A DNA stretch of 64,000 nt, from assembly GCA_963598415.1 (NCBI GenBank), contig CAVBUH010000041.1, positions 29,082 to 93,081 of the forward strand, given 5' to 3'. The position numbers and the translations under genes were made by a program. The notes under the pieces are model-generated. The model was not told the DNA's origin. It did no database searches and saw only the letters and a program-made list of their open reading frames with translations. This document shows, in pieces, positions 34,425 through 45,222 of this stretch. Origin of the DNA: Colimorpha_A sp900556615 (lineage in GTDB: Bacteria; Bacillota; Clostridia; Oscillospirales; CAG-272). Position 1 is the stretch's first letter; each line of letters starts with the position of its first letter.

Positions 34425-35903
34425 ATGAAAAAGATTATGTTGTGTTTGTTGGCGAGTGTGATTTTGTTTTCGGCGGCAGCCTGTACGACGTCGAAAACTC
34501 CCGATTCATCCGACACGGGAAGCGTAGCATCTTCCGAAAAAGATCCCTCGAATATCGGGTTACTTGAATATGCAGGATTACCGTCAGATTTGGATTATGA
34601 GGGATATAAATTTACTTTTTTAGTTCGCGATTATGAGAGATGGCTTTCGGATTTGTTTGCTGAGTCCTCGGATGAAAACAGAGTAGATGAGGCTGTTTAT
34701 AAAAGAAACAGTCTTGTGGCGGAAGAATTAAAGATAGAAATCGCTTGTGAAAAGAGTTCAAATTGGAATTATGAAACCGATGCCATGGATGTAATTTCGT
34801 CCGGTGAAGATATATATGACGTCGTGGTTCCGCATGCACGCGCGGCTTTTGTATATGCCAATGCGGGACTGTTTCTTGATTGGAATAAAGATCTGGAATA
34901 TGTTGATCTGACGCGCGAATATTGGGATCAGAACGCAAGAAAGAATTTGTCTGTAAATAATCTGCTTTATGTTATGAACGGAGATATAAGCTATCAGTGT
35001 ACCGGTTCTACCTGTGCTCTTCTGTTTAACAAGGATCTTATGAAGCAACTGAATCTTGAATTTCCTTATCAGATGGTAAAAGATAATGAATGGGATTATG
35101 ATGCATTTCTTGAGTACGCAACTAAGGCAAAAAACGATATTAACGGCGATACGGTAATGACTAAGGAAGAAGATCGCTACGGATATGTTACCAGTGCATA
35201 CGGCGGACCGATTGAGATTCTCTATACGGCGGGACAGTCGATTCTGAATAAAGATGAAAATGATATACCGTATATAAGTCTGAATACTCCGGAGACTATT
35301 GAGGTTTTGGATTGGTTCTACGATATGAGCGATAATGAAATTTCCTATGTATTTAAGGATATGGATGCAGACGTAGCTCAAACAAAGCTTCAGCCTGACG
35401 ATGTGTTCAGAGATGGCAGAGCTTTATTTATTGATGCCAATATCGACGGAATTGCGGAACTGCGGGACTCTGATATTGAATTCGGAATTATACCATGGCC
35501 CAAAATGGATACATCTCTTGAATATTATTATACCAATGTTGATGCCGGAACTAATATGTTTGGCGTTCCGATATCGGCATATAATCCGTCCCGTACAAGC
35601 GCTGTTCTTGAGGCTCTTGCCGCAGAGGGACACCGTTCTGTGTTGCCTGAATACTACGAAACTGCGCTTAAGACCAGATATTCGAGGGATGATGAATCGG
35701 CAGAGATGCTTGATATTATCTGTCAGGGAAGAGTATTTGATCTTGGTTATTTCAATTATTATATGATAGGAGAAATGGGCAACGGACTGATTGCATTTCT
35801 CAATATGCCGAGCCGCAATTTTGCATCTTGGTATAAAAGATACGAAAGTGTCACACTTCGTATGCTGAACAAGACACTGGTAAACTATGGAATTGAAGAG
35901 TAA
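34425..35903 (+). CDS. Extracellular solute-binding lipoprotein (sugar ABC transporter type)
   Basis: About 492 residues from MKKIMLCLLASVILFSAAACTT, a lipoprotein signal with the lipobox SAAAC. A Ser/Asp/Thr-rich linker is followed by a periplasmic-binding fold: SGEDIYDVVVPHARAAFVYANAGLFLDWNKD, CALLFNKDLMKQLNLE, NEWDYDAFLEYATKAK, FIDANIDGIAELRDSDIEFGIIPWPK and the C-terminal ALKTRYSRDDESAEMLD. It is a typical clostridial oligosaccharide-binding protein. Starts at 34413 and 34425 both have upstream Gly-rich sites; the second gives the better spacing (GGAG, 6 bases). No permease or ATPase is encoded nearby, so it must use components elsewhere, such as the ATPase at 20898. Confidence 0.85.
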   Translation: MKKIMLCLLASVILFSAAACTTSKTPDSSDTGSVASSEKDPSNIGLLEYAGLPSDLDYEGYKFTFLVRDYERWLSDLFAESSDENRVDEAVYKRNSLVAEELKIEIACEKSSNWNYETDAMDVISSGEDIYDVVVPHARAAFVYANAGLFLDWNKDLEYVDLTREYWDQNARKNLSVNNLLYVMNGDISYQCTGSTCALLFNKDLMKQLNLEFPYQMVKDNEWDYDAFLEYATKAKNDINGDTVMTKEEDRYGYVTSAYGGPIEILYTAGQSILNKDENDIPYISLNTPETIEVLDWFYDMSDNEISYVFKDMDADVAQTKLQPDDVFRDGRALFIDANIDGIAELRDSDIEFGIIPWPKMDTSLEYYYTNVDAGTNMFGVPISAYNPSRTSAVLEALAAEGHRSVLPEYYETALKTRYSRDDESAEMLDIICQGRVFDLGYFNYYMIGEMGNGLIAFLNMPSRNFASWYKRYESVTLRMLNKTLVNYGIEE

Positions 35904-36038
35904 GATAGATAAGCGGTATGATACTAATAAATAATGCCTTGTCAAAAATATAACATATAACATTCGCTTTGCGTTTCGTTCATAAAATCTATGTCTTTGG
36001 CAAGAATTTATAACAGAAAAGTAATCGATAAATGAAAG

Positions 36039-36098
36039 GTGACTTCGAGAATTATGTATTAAAATGTGAACTGTTGATTTTTCGAAGTCACCCGCGTT
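36039..36098 (+). terminator. Terminator after the solute-binding protein gene
   Basis: GGTGACTTCGA pairs with TCGAAGTCACC across a 30-base loop and is followed by CGCGTTTTTT. Confidence 0.6.
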
Positions 36099-36266
36099 TT
36101 TTAGATATGTTTTTTTCAGTTGGAACAATAATAGTGGAATCATGCTTGGTATTTTCAGGTAGTTACCACTGACGAATGTTCTGTCTTGTTACGGAACTAT
36201 TGAGAGCGTTTAGGAGTATTAAAAAGCAAGAAATCTTGCCGCCGGCGAGGAAAATTTTGTTTTAAA

Positions 36267-36443
36267 TTAAGGGCACCTCTAAAAATTCATTCCCCCAATC
36301 CGATTCGATCTGTTTTCTGTCATTCTGTCATTCGTCACAAAAATCCTTGACAGATGGATACGCTGTCTGCGAAATTTTTGTTTTGACGGACGAAAAAATC
36401 TCTTTGCCGTCTATGAACATTGAATTTTTTGAGATACCCTTAA
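36267..36443 (+). repeat. R2 repeat, copy 1 (MITE-like)
   Basis: 177 bp bounded by TTAAGGGCACCTCTAAAAAT and the inverted end ATTTTTTGAGATACCCTTAA. A second copy at 50344-50511 shares the ends and an internal stretch (CGTCACAAAAATCCTTGACAG, GTGGATA/ATGGATACGCTGTCTGC, AAAAAATCTCTTTGCCGTCT). It has no ORF. The ends start with TTAAGG like R1, but the bodies differ. Confidence 0.75.
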
Positions 36444-36534
36444 GTTTTTTATAATATGCTGAATATATGAAGTAATTAATGATTGACAGCATTATAAAGA
36501 TATAAATTATATTACGAACAGGGGAAATATTACA

Positions 36535-38421
36535 ATGAAAAAGTCAACCTTTTTTATGACGTGGATTTCTATACTGCTGCTGTTTACGCTGAGCAGCTGC
36601 GCCGGCAAAGAAAAAGTAATCTCTGATGATACCATAATAACAAAAGAAGAAAATCAAAATCCCGTTTCGGATACTGTTGCCCCTGATAGCAGCGATGAGA
36701 CATATAAATATTTGGCTATCGGAAACAGCATTACCAAACATCAGAAATGCGATTACTGGTGGAATGAGATCGGAATGGCGGCTTCTTCTGCTGAAAAGGA
36801 CTATGTTCATCTTGTAACCTCCGGACTTGAGAAAAAATATAAAAACATACAGGCGGAGGCATATAATTTTTCTGTATGGGAAATAACGGTGTCCAAGGAA
36901 CGCTCTCAAACTTTTTCAATATTGGACTCCATGCTTGCAGAAGATCTGAATCTGATTACGATTCAACTGAGCGAAAACGCAACTGCAACTCTTAACGGAT
37001 TGGAAAATGATTTCGTATACCTCATTCGTTATATTCAGAATAAGTGTCCAAAAGCACGAATCCTGATTTTAGATGACTATTATTTTGCCGAACGCGGGGC
37101 ATTAAAAAAATCGGCTGCAGATCGCTGCGGATTGACCTTTGTCAGTCTTGAAGATGTGCGCGGAAAAAGTGAATATAACTGCGGAATGAATACTGTAGTA
37201 TATGGTGATGACGGTTCGGAACATACCGTGACACATGCAGGCGTCGCAGGACATCCCGGAGATAAGGGAATGGCGGCAATTGCCGACAGGATACTTGCTG
37301 CCTATGAAACAGAACCTCCAGCGGCAACAGATCCGAATGACGAACTACTCACGCCTCCGGAAGAAAACAATCCGCAGCCGGTGGGAGAGAATATTATCGA
37401 TAATCCCGGCTTTGAGAACGACGGCGAAAATTGGATAGAATTCGGTGATACACCTGTTACGATAGCAGATGATGTCGTACATAGCGGTACAAAATCTCTT
37501 CTTCTCGATAATACTCATGCTAAATATACGAAATGGATCTCTGTAAAAAAAGGCGAAACATATAAAATCAGCGCATGGGTTTACGGAAAAGTCTCTCTTG
37601 CTTCCGCGATGATAAAAAGCGATGGTTCGATAGAATATGCCTACTATGCGGAAGGCGGCGCTGCCAACGAGTGGTCCTATATTGAGGGCTTTCTGGAAAT
37701 CAAGGATAATATTACTCAAATCGATGTTACCCTTATGAAATCCGACAGCGCCAGTGTATATGTAGACGATGTTTTTATCGGTGCGGTCGGTGAAAACCAT
37801 AACGATTCCCAGGATGTTTATAAGTATCTTGCAATCGGTAACAGCATTACTGTTCAGCCTATATGTGATTATTGGTGGAGTGATTCCGGAATGGGGGCAT
37901 CCTCTCCTGAGATGGATTACTTTCATCGTGTAACGGCAGGACTTAAGGATATATACGGTGATGTAGCAGGAAATGCTTATAATTTTTCAGTTTGGGAAAT
38001 TACTTCCTCCGATCGTGTACAGACACTTCAGATACTTGATTCCAAGCTTGATGCTGATCTGGATTTAGTCACAGTTCAGCTGAGTGAATACTGTGATGAT
38101 CTTGTGACTTTCCAATCCGATTTTGAATATATGATCCATTATATCAAAGAAAAATGCCCTAATGCAGAAATCCTGATTATAGATGATTTTTGGGATGAAG
38201 AACGAGGCGAGATCAAAAAAAACGTAGCGGAAATTTGCAGTGTATCTTTTGTCAGTTTAAAAGATATACGCGGCAGAAATGATTATCAATGCGGAATGAA
38301 TACGACAGTTACGGGAAACGATGGAAAGCAGCATATTGTTACATCGGAGAATACAGCAAAACATCCCGGAGACAAAGGAATGGCATCGATCGCCGAAACC
38401 ATTCTTGCTGTTTTGCGATAA
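36535..38421 (+). CDS. Secreted lipoprotein with two SGNH-like domains around a CBM-like module
   Basis: 628 residues. The signal peptide has the lipobox TLSSC. An SGNH-like domain (about 55-255) has the block I motif YLAIGNSITKHQ and the late HPGDKGMAAIADRIL with the His. A carbohydrate-binding-like module (about 280-420) begins NPGFENDGENWIEFGD and ends SVYVDDVFIG. A second SGNH-like domain follows with the same blocks (YLAIGNSITVQP; HPGDKGMASIAETIL). The two SGNH halves are clearly repeats of one another. SGNH proteins in glycan loci often act as carbohydrate esterases (deacetylases). AGGGGAAA precedes the ATG. A regulator gene follows. Confidence 0.82.
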   Translation: MKKSTFFMTWISILLLFTLSSCAGKEKVISDDTIITKEENQNPVSDTVAPDSSDETYKYLAIGNSITKHQKCDYWWNEIGMAASSAEKDYVHLVTSGLEKKYKNIQAEAYNFSVWEITVSKERSQTFSILDSMLAEDLNLITIQLSENATATLNGLENDFVYLIRYIQNKCPKARILILDDYYFAERGALKKSAADRCGLTFVSLEDVRGKSEYNCGMNTVVYGDDGSEHTVTHAGVAGHPGDKGMAAIADRILAAYETEPPAATDPNDELLTPPEENNPQPVGENIIDNPGFENDGENWIEFGDTPVTIADDVVHSGTKSLLLDNTHAKYTKWISVKKGETYKISAWVYGKVSLASAMIKSDGSIEYAYYAEGGAANEWSYIEGFLEIKDNITQIDVTLMKSDSASVYVDDVFIGAVGENHNDSQDVYKYLAIGNSITVQPICDYWWSDSGMGASSPEMDYFHRVTAGLKDIYGDVAGNAYNFSVWEITSSDRVQTLQILDSKLDADLDLVTVQLSEYCDDLVTFQSDFEYMIHYIKEKCPNAEILIIDDFWDEERGEIKKNVAEICSVSFVSLKDIRGRNDYQCGMNTTVTGNDGKQHIVTSENTAKHPGDKGMASIAETILAVLR

Positions 38422-38562
38422 TGCAAAAAGCATTGTATACGAAAGCGTGTGCAAAAACTTTATCATCATAACTGCAGTGCATAAATATAGAATTTATGAG
38501 TAATGGTGTCTTATGTTAAAAAGAGATTTGAGGTTTTTTGTGAGTCATAAGGGATTTCAATT

Positions 38563-39711
38563 ATGATAAAAGAAAATACGGATGAATATTTGAGATATCT
38601 TTCAACTTTATCTGATGTAGGTTGTAATAAGTTTAATATAAAGCAAAAGGAATTTACAGACAATAAGCATTTTTGTAAAAATTGCCCCGAAGTATGTGAT
38701 TTTCGTAACACGCACCTGTATGGCTGCTATGAATCGCAGATATATGGCGGGAAATATGAGTATTATTGTCCTATCGGAGCGACTTTTATTGCCATATCCC
38801 AGGAGGAGGATTTCAGCCATGGAGAGGTGGGAATCATAATCGGTCCGTTTTCTATAGAGAATTATGAGTTATCGCAATTATCAAACCGTATACCCTCTAT
38901 TACCATTGAGAAAATGGAAGCGCTTTCTATGTTGGCAGTCAAGATCTTTGCTCCTTTAAAAATACATTCCGATTCTTTTGATACGCAGGGATCGATGATT
39001 ATTTTAAATGAGATATATAAATCTGCTGAAAAGCGTATCTCTAATAGCAGGGATTTTTTTGAAATTCAGAATCAGCTTAACGATGTGATAAAGCAACAAG
39101 ATCCTGATTTACTTAGAGATTTTTTCGGTCAGTTTACTGCTTGGATCTATACAAATTATAAAGATAATATTGAAATTGCCAAAAACAGAATATTGGAAAT
39201 TATCGTATTTCTTTCTCAGATTGCCGTTGACAGAGGAATCGATGCAGAACAGATATTTCTAATTAATGCGGATTATTTTAAGAAAATGAATAACTTTAAC
39301 AGTATCGAGGATATGTCCAGGTGTATTGAAAAGACGTTTGACCGATTTATAAACTATATATTCAATTTCAGCAAAATCAAGCATACCGATATTATTTATA
39401 AAATAATAACTTACATTAAAGAAAACTATTCGCAGGACATATCGCTTGACGATTTATCCGATCATGTGTATATGAGTAAATCGTATATCAGCAAAATATT
39501 CCGTGAAGAAATGCAGTGCAGTATAACCGATTATATTAATAAAATAAGAATTATGAAGAGTAAAAGCTTTCTGATGGACCGTTCTCTTTCGATAGACGAT
39601 ATTGCCGCTATGACCGGATTTACGGATAAAAGCTATTTTACAAAAGTATTTAAGAAAATTATCGGTATCTCTCCAGGAAAATACAGGACAAGCCACTTGA
39701 AAAATGTATAG
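38563..39711 (+). CDS. PocR-domain AraC-family transcriptional regulator
   Basis: 382 residues. The N-terminal PocR-type domain is Cys-rich (HFCKNCPEVCDFRNTHLYGCYESQIYGGKYEYYCPIGATFI), with a linker helix region to about 280. The C-terminal AraC HTH pair includes SYISKIFREEMQCSITDYINKIRIMKSKSFLMDRSLSIDDIAAMTGFTDKSYFTKVFKKIIGISPGKYR. It lies directly upstream of a UroD-family gene and is likely to control the glycosidase operon that follows. A weak AAGGG site precedes the ATG. Confidence 0.88.
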   Translation: MIKENTDEYLRYLSTLSDVGCNKFNIKQKEFTDNKHFCKNCPEVCDFRNTHLYGCYESQIYGGKYEYYCPIGATFIAISQEEDFSHGEVGIIIGPFSIENYELSQLSNRIPSITIEKMEALSMLAVKIFAPLKIHSDSFDTQGSMIILNEIYKSAEKRISNSRDFFEIQNQLNDVIKQQDPDLLRDFFGQFTAWIYTNYKDNIEIAKNRILEIIVFLSQIAVDRGIDAEQIFLINADYFKKMNNFNSIEDMSRCIEKTFDRFINYIFNFSKIKHTDIIYKIITYIKENYSQDISLDDLSDHVYMSKSYISKIFREEMQCSITDYINKIRIMKSKSFLMDRSLSIDDIAAMTGFTDKSYFTKVFKKIIGISPGKYRTSHLKNV

Positions 39712-39795
39712 GATCAACAACGTACCGGTTATCGCTTTTAAATCTGTCGAGGAGAATCGTCAGACTTTTCATGTTTAAGTAGGAAAGGGAAGAAA

Positions 39796-40758
39796 ATGAC
39801 ACCGAAAGAGAAATTTATTAAAGCATTAAAAAGAGAACCTATCGTAGGGCATGTTCCTCATTTTGAATTGGTATTTTATCTTACAATGGAGGCGTTCGGC
39901 AAGGTTCATCCCTCTCATCGGAGCTATTATCAGTGGTATCAGATGAGTGTCAGGGAAAGAGAACTGCAGATACAGGATATGGCGGATGTCTATATACGAA
40001 CGGCGGAGAAATATCATCATAATGCCATTTTTGTGCACCCCAATCCCGGTCATTTGGACGATACCGTCAGGTTGCTGGAGGCAATCAGGGAAAGAACAGG
40101 AGATACCTATTATTTAACTATGCACGGAGACCCGACCTTTTATATCCCCGAAGGCAGCAATATGATGGAATTTTCAATGAGCTTGTATGATGAGCCTGAA
40201 GAAATGAAGCAGAGAGCAGAAAAACAGCTTGCTGATTCTTTGAAATTTGCAGAGGAGATGGCAGCGCATCATCCCGGATTGCTTGACGGATTTGCATTAT
40301 GTTCCGATTACTGTCTGAACACCAATCCTTTTTTCAGTCCTTCTTTGTTTGAGGAATTTATTGCGCCGTATCTGAAACGGGTTATTGACGAATACCGTTC
40401 TATGGGACTTTATTCCATAAAACATACGGACGGTAATATCATGCCGATATTGGAGCAAATAGTGGAATGCGGTCCTGATGCCATTCATTCGCTTGATCCT
40501 CAGGGAGGTGTCTCGATTCCGGAGGTTCGCCGTATTACAAAGGGAAGAGTTGCATTGTGCGGAAACGTCAACTGCGGTTTGCTTCAGACCGGTACAGAGG
40601 AAGAATGTATAGCCGATGTGCGACGCTCATTAAAGGAGGGGATGGAAGCACCGGGCTACATTTTTTGTACCTCGAATTGTGTATATACCGGTATGCCGCT
40701 TGAAAGATATGAGTTAATGAACCGTATCTGGAGAGAGGAAGGAATATACAATAGCTGA
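39796..40758 (+). CDS. UroD-fold methyltransferase-like protein (paralog 1)
   Basis: 320 residues of the uroporphyrinogen-decarboxylase superfamily, the fold shared by MtaA-type corrinoid methyltransferases. It shows SIKHTDGNIMPILEQIVECGPDAIHSLDPQGGVSIPEVR and VALCGNVNCGLLQTGTEEECIADVRRSLKEGMEAPGYIFCTSNCVYTGMP. The usual zinc-binding H-x-C...C of MtaA becomes H-x-D here, although a late Cys is kept, so it is less clearly a metal methyltransferase. It opens the plus-strand glycosidase run with an AAGGGAAG site, and the next gene is a GH38 mannosidase. It is not a haem-pathway UroD on context. Confidence 0.78.
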   Translation: MTPKEKFIKALKREPIVGHVPHFELVFYLTMEAFGKVHPSHRSYYQWYQMSVRERELQIQDMADVYIRTAEKYHHNAIFVHPNPGHLDDTVRLLEAIRERTGDTYYLTMHGDPTFYIPEGSNMMEFSMSLYDEPEEMKQRAEKQLADSLKFAEEMAAHHPGLLDGFALCSDYCLNTNPFFSPSLFEEFIAPYLKRVIDEYRSMGLYSIKHTDGNIMPILEQIVECGPDAIHSLDPQGGVSIPEVRRITKGRVALCGNVNCGLLQTGTEEECIADVRRSLKEGMEAPGYIFCTSNCVYTGMPLERYELMNRIWREEGIYNS

Positions 40759-40833
40759 TTAACAACAGCTTTTGTGCAGTAAAATTTTGGGTGTATTAAA
40801 TGTATGTTTATTGTTGTATGCAGGAGGTAAACA

Positions 40834-43463
40834 ATGCATATCTATCTTTTTTCCGGAACTCACTGGGACAGGGAATGGTATCAAACCTTTCAGGGATTCC
40901 GTTTCCGTTTAGTAAATATGTTAGACCATCTGGTAGATTATTTTGAAAAATATGATTCCGAAAGCGTTTTTCATTTGGATGGTCAGACAATCGTTCTTGA
41001 GGACTATGCGGAAATCAATCCTGAGGGGTGTGAGCGTTTGAAAAAATTGATCGCACAGGGAAGGGTTCTGATTGGTCCGTGGTATTGCATGCCGGACGAA
41101 TATTTGGTTTCCGGAGAAGCGTTGATTCGTAATCTTCTGAAAGGAGAAGAGATTTGCCGTTCCGTAGGAACGGAACCTTGGAAATGCGGTTATATCTGTG
41201 ATATTTTCGGACATATGGGACAAATGCCGCAGATTTTTGAAGGTTTTGGAATTAACAATGCGGTTTTGGGGCGCGGCACTAACGAACATACTACGCCATC
41301 CATGTTTGTTTGGGAAGCTCCGGACGGTTCGTCGGTAGATGTTTTCAAGCTTCCGGACAGCAACGGTTACGGATGCTTTACAGCGGATGTTTGCGGGCAG
41401 CGTGTTTCCGGATTCTGGCTTAAGGCGGAGGATGAATTGTTTGCCGAAAAAGCACGCAAGCATATCGAGCATGAAAAGAGCAGAGCGAATGTACCTTTTA
41501 TCGTTCTTTGGGACGCGCTCGATCATGAACCTTTTCATGAAGAAACGCAGGAATATAAGAAAAAGCTTCAGGAAATGTATCCGGATGACGAGGTTGTACA
41601 AACAAATCTGCTGGAAGCTTTAAAGCATATTACCGATCGAAACGCTTTGCCGCATTGTGTGGGAGAACTCAGAGAGCCCGGAAAAAATCTGAAAGCGAAT
41701 TATATTCAGGTCTTAACGCATGTCCTTTCTTCCCGACAGTTTTTGAAGGCAAGAAACGATTATTGTCAGGCATTATTGGAAAAGCGAATGGAGCCGTCTC
41801 TTCTTCTTTTTGATCAATACGGCTTTTCACCATATGATTCCTACCGTAAAACCGCGTGGAAGTATCTTTTGCAAAATCATCCGCATGATTCAATCTGCGG
41901 ATGCTCCATTGATCAGGTGCACAAGGATATGATCTACCGTTTTGATCAAGTTGAGAGTATTAATAGTACTATAATGGAGGAGGGAACCTGGTACTTATCT
42001 CATGGATTGAAGTTTGCGGGAGGAGATATCTCATATCTGACGTTGATGAATACATATCCCCTCGCCGCTTCAGATGCAGTAGAACTTGAAGTGCCGTTTA
42101 ATCAGAACTATATAAAATGGCATGAACCGATCGGCTATGAAGATATTGCGGCATTCCGTCTGTATGACGAAAACGGAAAGGAAATACCATACGCCATTAC
42201 CGGTAAAAAAACCAATGCGGTTTGCCGTGGACTGGGCGGCGGCGGGGTTCCCTGTGATCTTTATACGCTGTTTTTCCCTTTTAAAAGGGAGGGAGTCGGT
42301 CTTTCGAGTATCCGTGTTGAAGCTTCTGAGTGTCCGGTCCGTACTTTCGGAGGCTTAGCCGATCGGTACGGCAATTTGGACAACGGCATTATCCGTGTAG
42401 ATATTAATCCGGACGGCACGGTGAACCTGACCGATCATCAAAGCGGAAAGTGCTATAAAAATCTGTTGAATCTCAATGACAGTGCGGAAATTGGAGACGG
42501 TTGGAAGCATTGCGGACCGATAATAGATCAGAATTATGTATACAGCCGCTTGAGCGAGATTGCGGTTTTGGTCAACAATCCGGTAATGAGCCGTGTGAAA
42601 ATTATCCGCGAGCTTGAAATTCCGAAGCAGATGCGAAGCTTTAATAGAGAATATATTCGTTCGGATGAACATATAACTCTTCGGTTTGAATTTATTTTAA
42701 CTTTAGTAAGAAATTCGAGAGAAGTTGATATTTCGCTTCAGTTTGACAACACGGCATGCGACCATATCCTTCGCATGGTTATGCCGACCGGCATTGAAGG
42801 ACGGTACTATGAAGCCAATCAGGATTTCTGTTTTGTACGCCGTGACTGCCGTATTGATCCGGAGACCGGAGATTGGAAAGAGGTAATGCCGATGGAAGCT
42901 CCGATGAACGGGATAGTCCTCAAGCGTGACGGAGATCAACGCGGCTTGGCTTTTATATCCGGCGGCGGACTGAGAGAATGCATTGCCGAGGAAAACGGTG
43001 ATTTATCTGTAACGCTAATCCGCTCTTTCGGAAGAACGATTGCTACCAACGGTGAAGCGGGGGGCAAGAACTCTTTACACATCATTACAGATTTTTGCTG
43101 GTATCCATTGACGAGACAGTAAGCAGAACTGATCTCCAGAACCTTCAGGATCGTCTTATGGCCCCGCCCGAAGGGTTTGTTACGGTAGATTCCGTCAGTA
43201 AAAATTTATTCCGTATAGATGGCAAGATCTGTGTCAGTGCTTTAAAACCTGCCGAAGACAACGGAAAAGATTGGATTTTACGTCTTTATAACGTGGAAGA
43301 ACATTCTGTCTCAATAAGGATATCTTCTTCTGTTGTATTCCGAAAAGCGGTACTCTGTAACATGCTTGAGCGTGAGATTTCTTCGCTTTCATGGGAAGAG
43401 AATCAGCTCCTCTGTGACATTCCCGCAGGTAAAATCATAACTATACGTTTTTGCAAGGGGTAA
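40834..43463 (+). CDS. GH38 alpha-mannosidase (MngB-like), frameshifted near the C-terminus
   Basis: The first frame (40834-43122) gives 762 residues starting with the MngB-type motif GTHWDREWYQTFQGFRFRL (zinc H10, D12). The nucleophile D123 is in GYICDIFGHMGQMPQIF and there is HPHDSICGCSIDQVH. It then stops early. The remaining 120 residues (VSRTDLQNLQDRLMAPPEGF to IITIRFCKG) continue in the -1 frame from 43095. Adding one T to the TTTTT at 43092-43096 joins both into one protein reading TDFLLVSIDETVSRTDL. Either the gene has lost its C-terminal beta domain or the assembly dropped a T. It acts on alpha-mannosides in the cytoplasm. Confidence 0.85.
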
Positions 43464-43537
43464 TCCACTATCTGTAACATTTTCTGATAATTGAAAACTG
43501 CAGCATCTTATCATATAAAACAGAAAGGTTAGAAATA

Positions 43538-45094
43538 ATGATAAATATTCTTGAGTATCCCGATATGATTATATGGGACAAAAAAATAGGGGCGGATCAC
43601 GAATGTGATTCACGTAAAATACTTTTTCAAGACGGAGAAGTATTGATTAAAGCGCCGGAAGGTGTTTCTTTTGTTACGCTTCGTTGGTTGGGAAATATAC
43701 CGCTGAACGGAAAGGTGTTTGGAGATGTATTTGAACGTACTTATGCGGATCTTGAGTGGCGCGGAATATTGCCGGAACGGGTAATGCCTTGGTATTGCGC
43801 GATATATGACGGGAAATTGTGTGAAGGCTTCGGGGTTAAAGTCCGTCCCAATGCGTTGTGCTTTTGGCAGATAGACGAGCTTGGCGTATCTTTAACGTTG
43901 GATTTGCGCAGCGGTACGCAACCCACCCGAATTGTCAAAGAACTTTGCGCCGCAGAACTTGTGCATTTTATCTCGAATGAATCTCCCTTTTTGTTTATGA
44001 AAAGATTTTGCCAGGTGATGGCAGATTCCCCCGTTTTTCCGAAGCAGCCCGTATATGGAAGCAATAGCTGGTATTATTGTTATTCGCCTTCCAATCCGGA
44101 TTTGGTGGAGAAGGATGCGATTCTTCTCGAAGAATTGACATCGGATTTTGAAAACCGTCCGTATACAGTAGTTGACTGCGGTTGGTCCGATACTTGCACT
44201 CCGGAAGATCCTTGTCCGGGAACCGCTATGACGGAAGGAAGCAAAACCTTCGGGGATATGAAAGAACTGGCTGAGCGAATCAAACGTCACGGTGTGCGTC
44301 CCGGTCTTTGGCTTCGTCCGCTCTGTGTTTCAAACAGCGAATCTTTCCCGGAAAAACTGATTTTACATAAGGTAGCACCCTATTCATATCCTTGCTTGGA
44401 TCCTTCTCAGCCGGAAGCGCTTAATATTATTGCTCGTGATATCAAAAAAGTAACCGCCGAATGGGGTTACGAGCTTATTAAGATTGACTTTTCTACCTAT
44501 GATTTGTTTAAACGTTTTCATGAATACGGTATGATTGATAATATGAACGGCGAAGTAAAATTTGCCGATGATACTAAAACGACTGCACAGATCGTCAAGG
44601 ATTTCTATGCGGTTGTAGCAGAGAATGCTTCCGGAGCTGTGATTATCGGTTGTAACTGTATAAGTCATCTTTGCAGCGGATATTTTCATCTGTACAGAAC
44701 CGGAGACGATACCTCGGGACAGGTATTTGAACGAACAAGACGCATGGGCGTTAATACCTTGGCTTTCCGCCTGTGTCAGCATAAGGTATTCTATGATATT
44801 GATGCCGATTGTATCGGACAGACAGATAAGATATCATGGGAGCGCAACAAGGCTTGGCTGGATATTTTGGCAAACAGCGGTACTCCTCTCTTTGTCTCGA
44901 TTCATCCGGATACGATAACAAATGAACAGAAAGCAGCTTTGCGGGATGCGTTTCGTCATGCATCGCAACAGACGGATGTATTAGAGCCTTTAGATTTTAC
45001 GGATTTGCGGTATCCTGTCCGTTATTTAATAAACGGGGAAGAAAGGCGCTATCAGTGGCTTGAAAATACAGGAGTAACAGATTTTACCATATAA
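43538..45094 (+). CDS. Clan-D glycoside hydrolase, GH36/GH27-like (alpha-galactosidase-like)
   Basis: 518 residues. After an N-terminal beta region, the barrel includes YGSNSWYYCYSPSN and RPYTVVDCGWSD. The nucleophile Asp317 is in YELIKIDFSTYDLF and the acid/base pair is D390-D391 in LYRTGDDTSGQVFERTRR. This is the order expected for GH36-type melibiases (KxDF and a later DD/RxSDD). It ends in a C-terminal beta region with EPLDFTDLRYPVRYLI. No signal peptide, so intracellular. The exact sugar is not deducible; alpha-galactose or alpha-N-acetylgalactosamine are possible. AAAGGT precedes the ATG. Confidence 0.78.
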   Translation: MINILEYPDMIIWDKKIGADHECDSRKILFQDGEVLIKAPEGVSFVTLRWLGNIPLNGKVFGDVFERTYADLEWRGILPERVMPWYCAIYDGKLCEGFGVKVRPNALCFWQIDELGVSLTLDLRSGTQPTRIVKELCAAELVHFISNESPFLFMKRFCQVMADSPVFPKQPVYGSNSWYYCYSPSNPDLVEKDAILLEELTSDFENRPYTVVDCGWSDTCTPEDPCPGTAMTEGSKTFGDMKELAERIKRHGVRPGLWLRPLCVSNSESFPEKLILHKVAPYSYPCLDPSQPEALNIIARDIKKVTAEWGYELIKIDFSTYDLFKRFHEYGMIDNMNGEVKFADDTKTTAQIVKDFYAVVAENASGAVIIGCNCISHLCSGYFHLYRTGDDTSGQVFERTRRMGVNTLAFRLCQHKVFYDIDADCIGQTDKISWERNKAWLDILANSGTPLFVSIHPDTITNEQKAALRDAFRHASQQTDVLEPLDFTDLRYPVRYLINGEERRYQWLENTGVTDFTI

Positions 45095-45222
45095 TTTTAG
45101 CATTAGAGAAATGAATCGTTTATGCGACTGTTATCCGATAAGTCAGGTTGTAATCAATTTTTACAATGACTCATCAAGCCATTCATAATAATTCAAATAC
45201 TATGATAACAAGGAACTGTAAT

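Larger units (their letters stand above)
35904..36534 (+). other. Intergenic region with terminator and an R2 repeat
   Basis: Holds the terminator at 36039 and the R2 element at 36267-36443. I see no gene and no clear promoter in the last 90 bases. Confidence 0.5.

Noticed and set aside
35424..36143. Minus-strand open frame of 239 codons
   Set aside because: Mostly antisense to the solute-binding protein and passes through its terminator hairpin; no start signals.
43085..43122. Programmed -1 frameshift in the GH38 gene
   Set aside because: The T run does not form a canonical slippery heptamer in the zero frame and no stimulatory structure is evident; a one-base loss is simpler.
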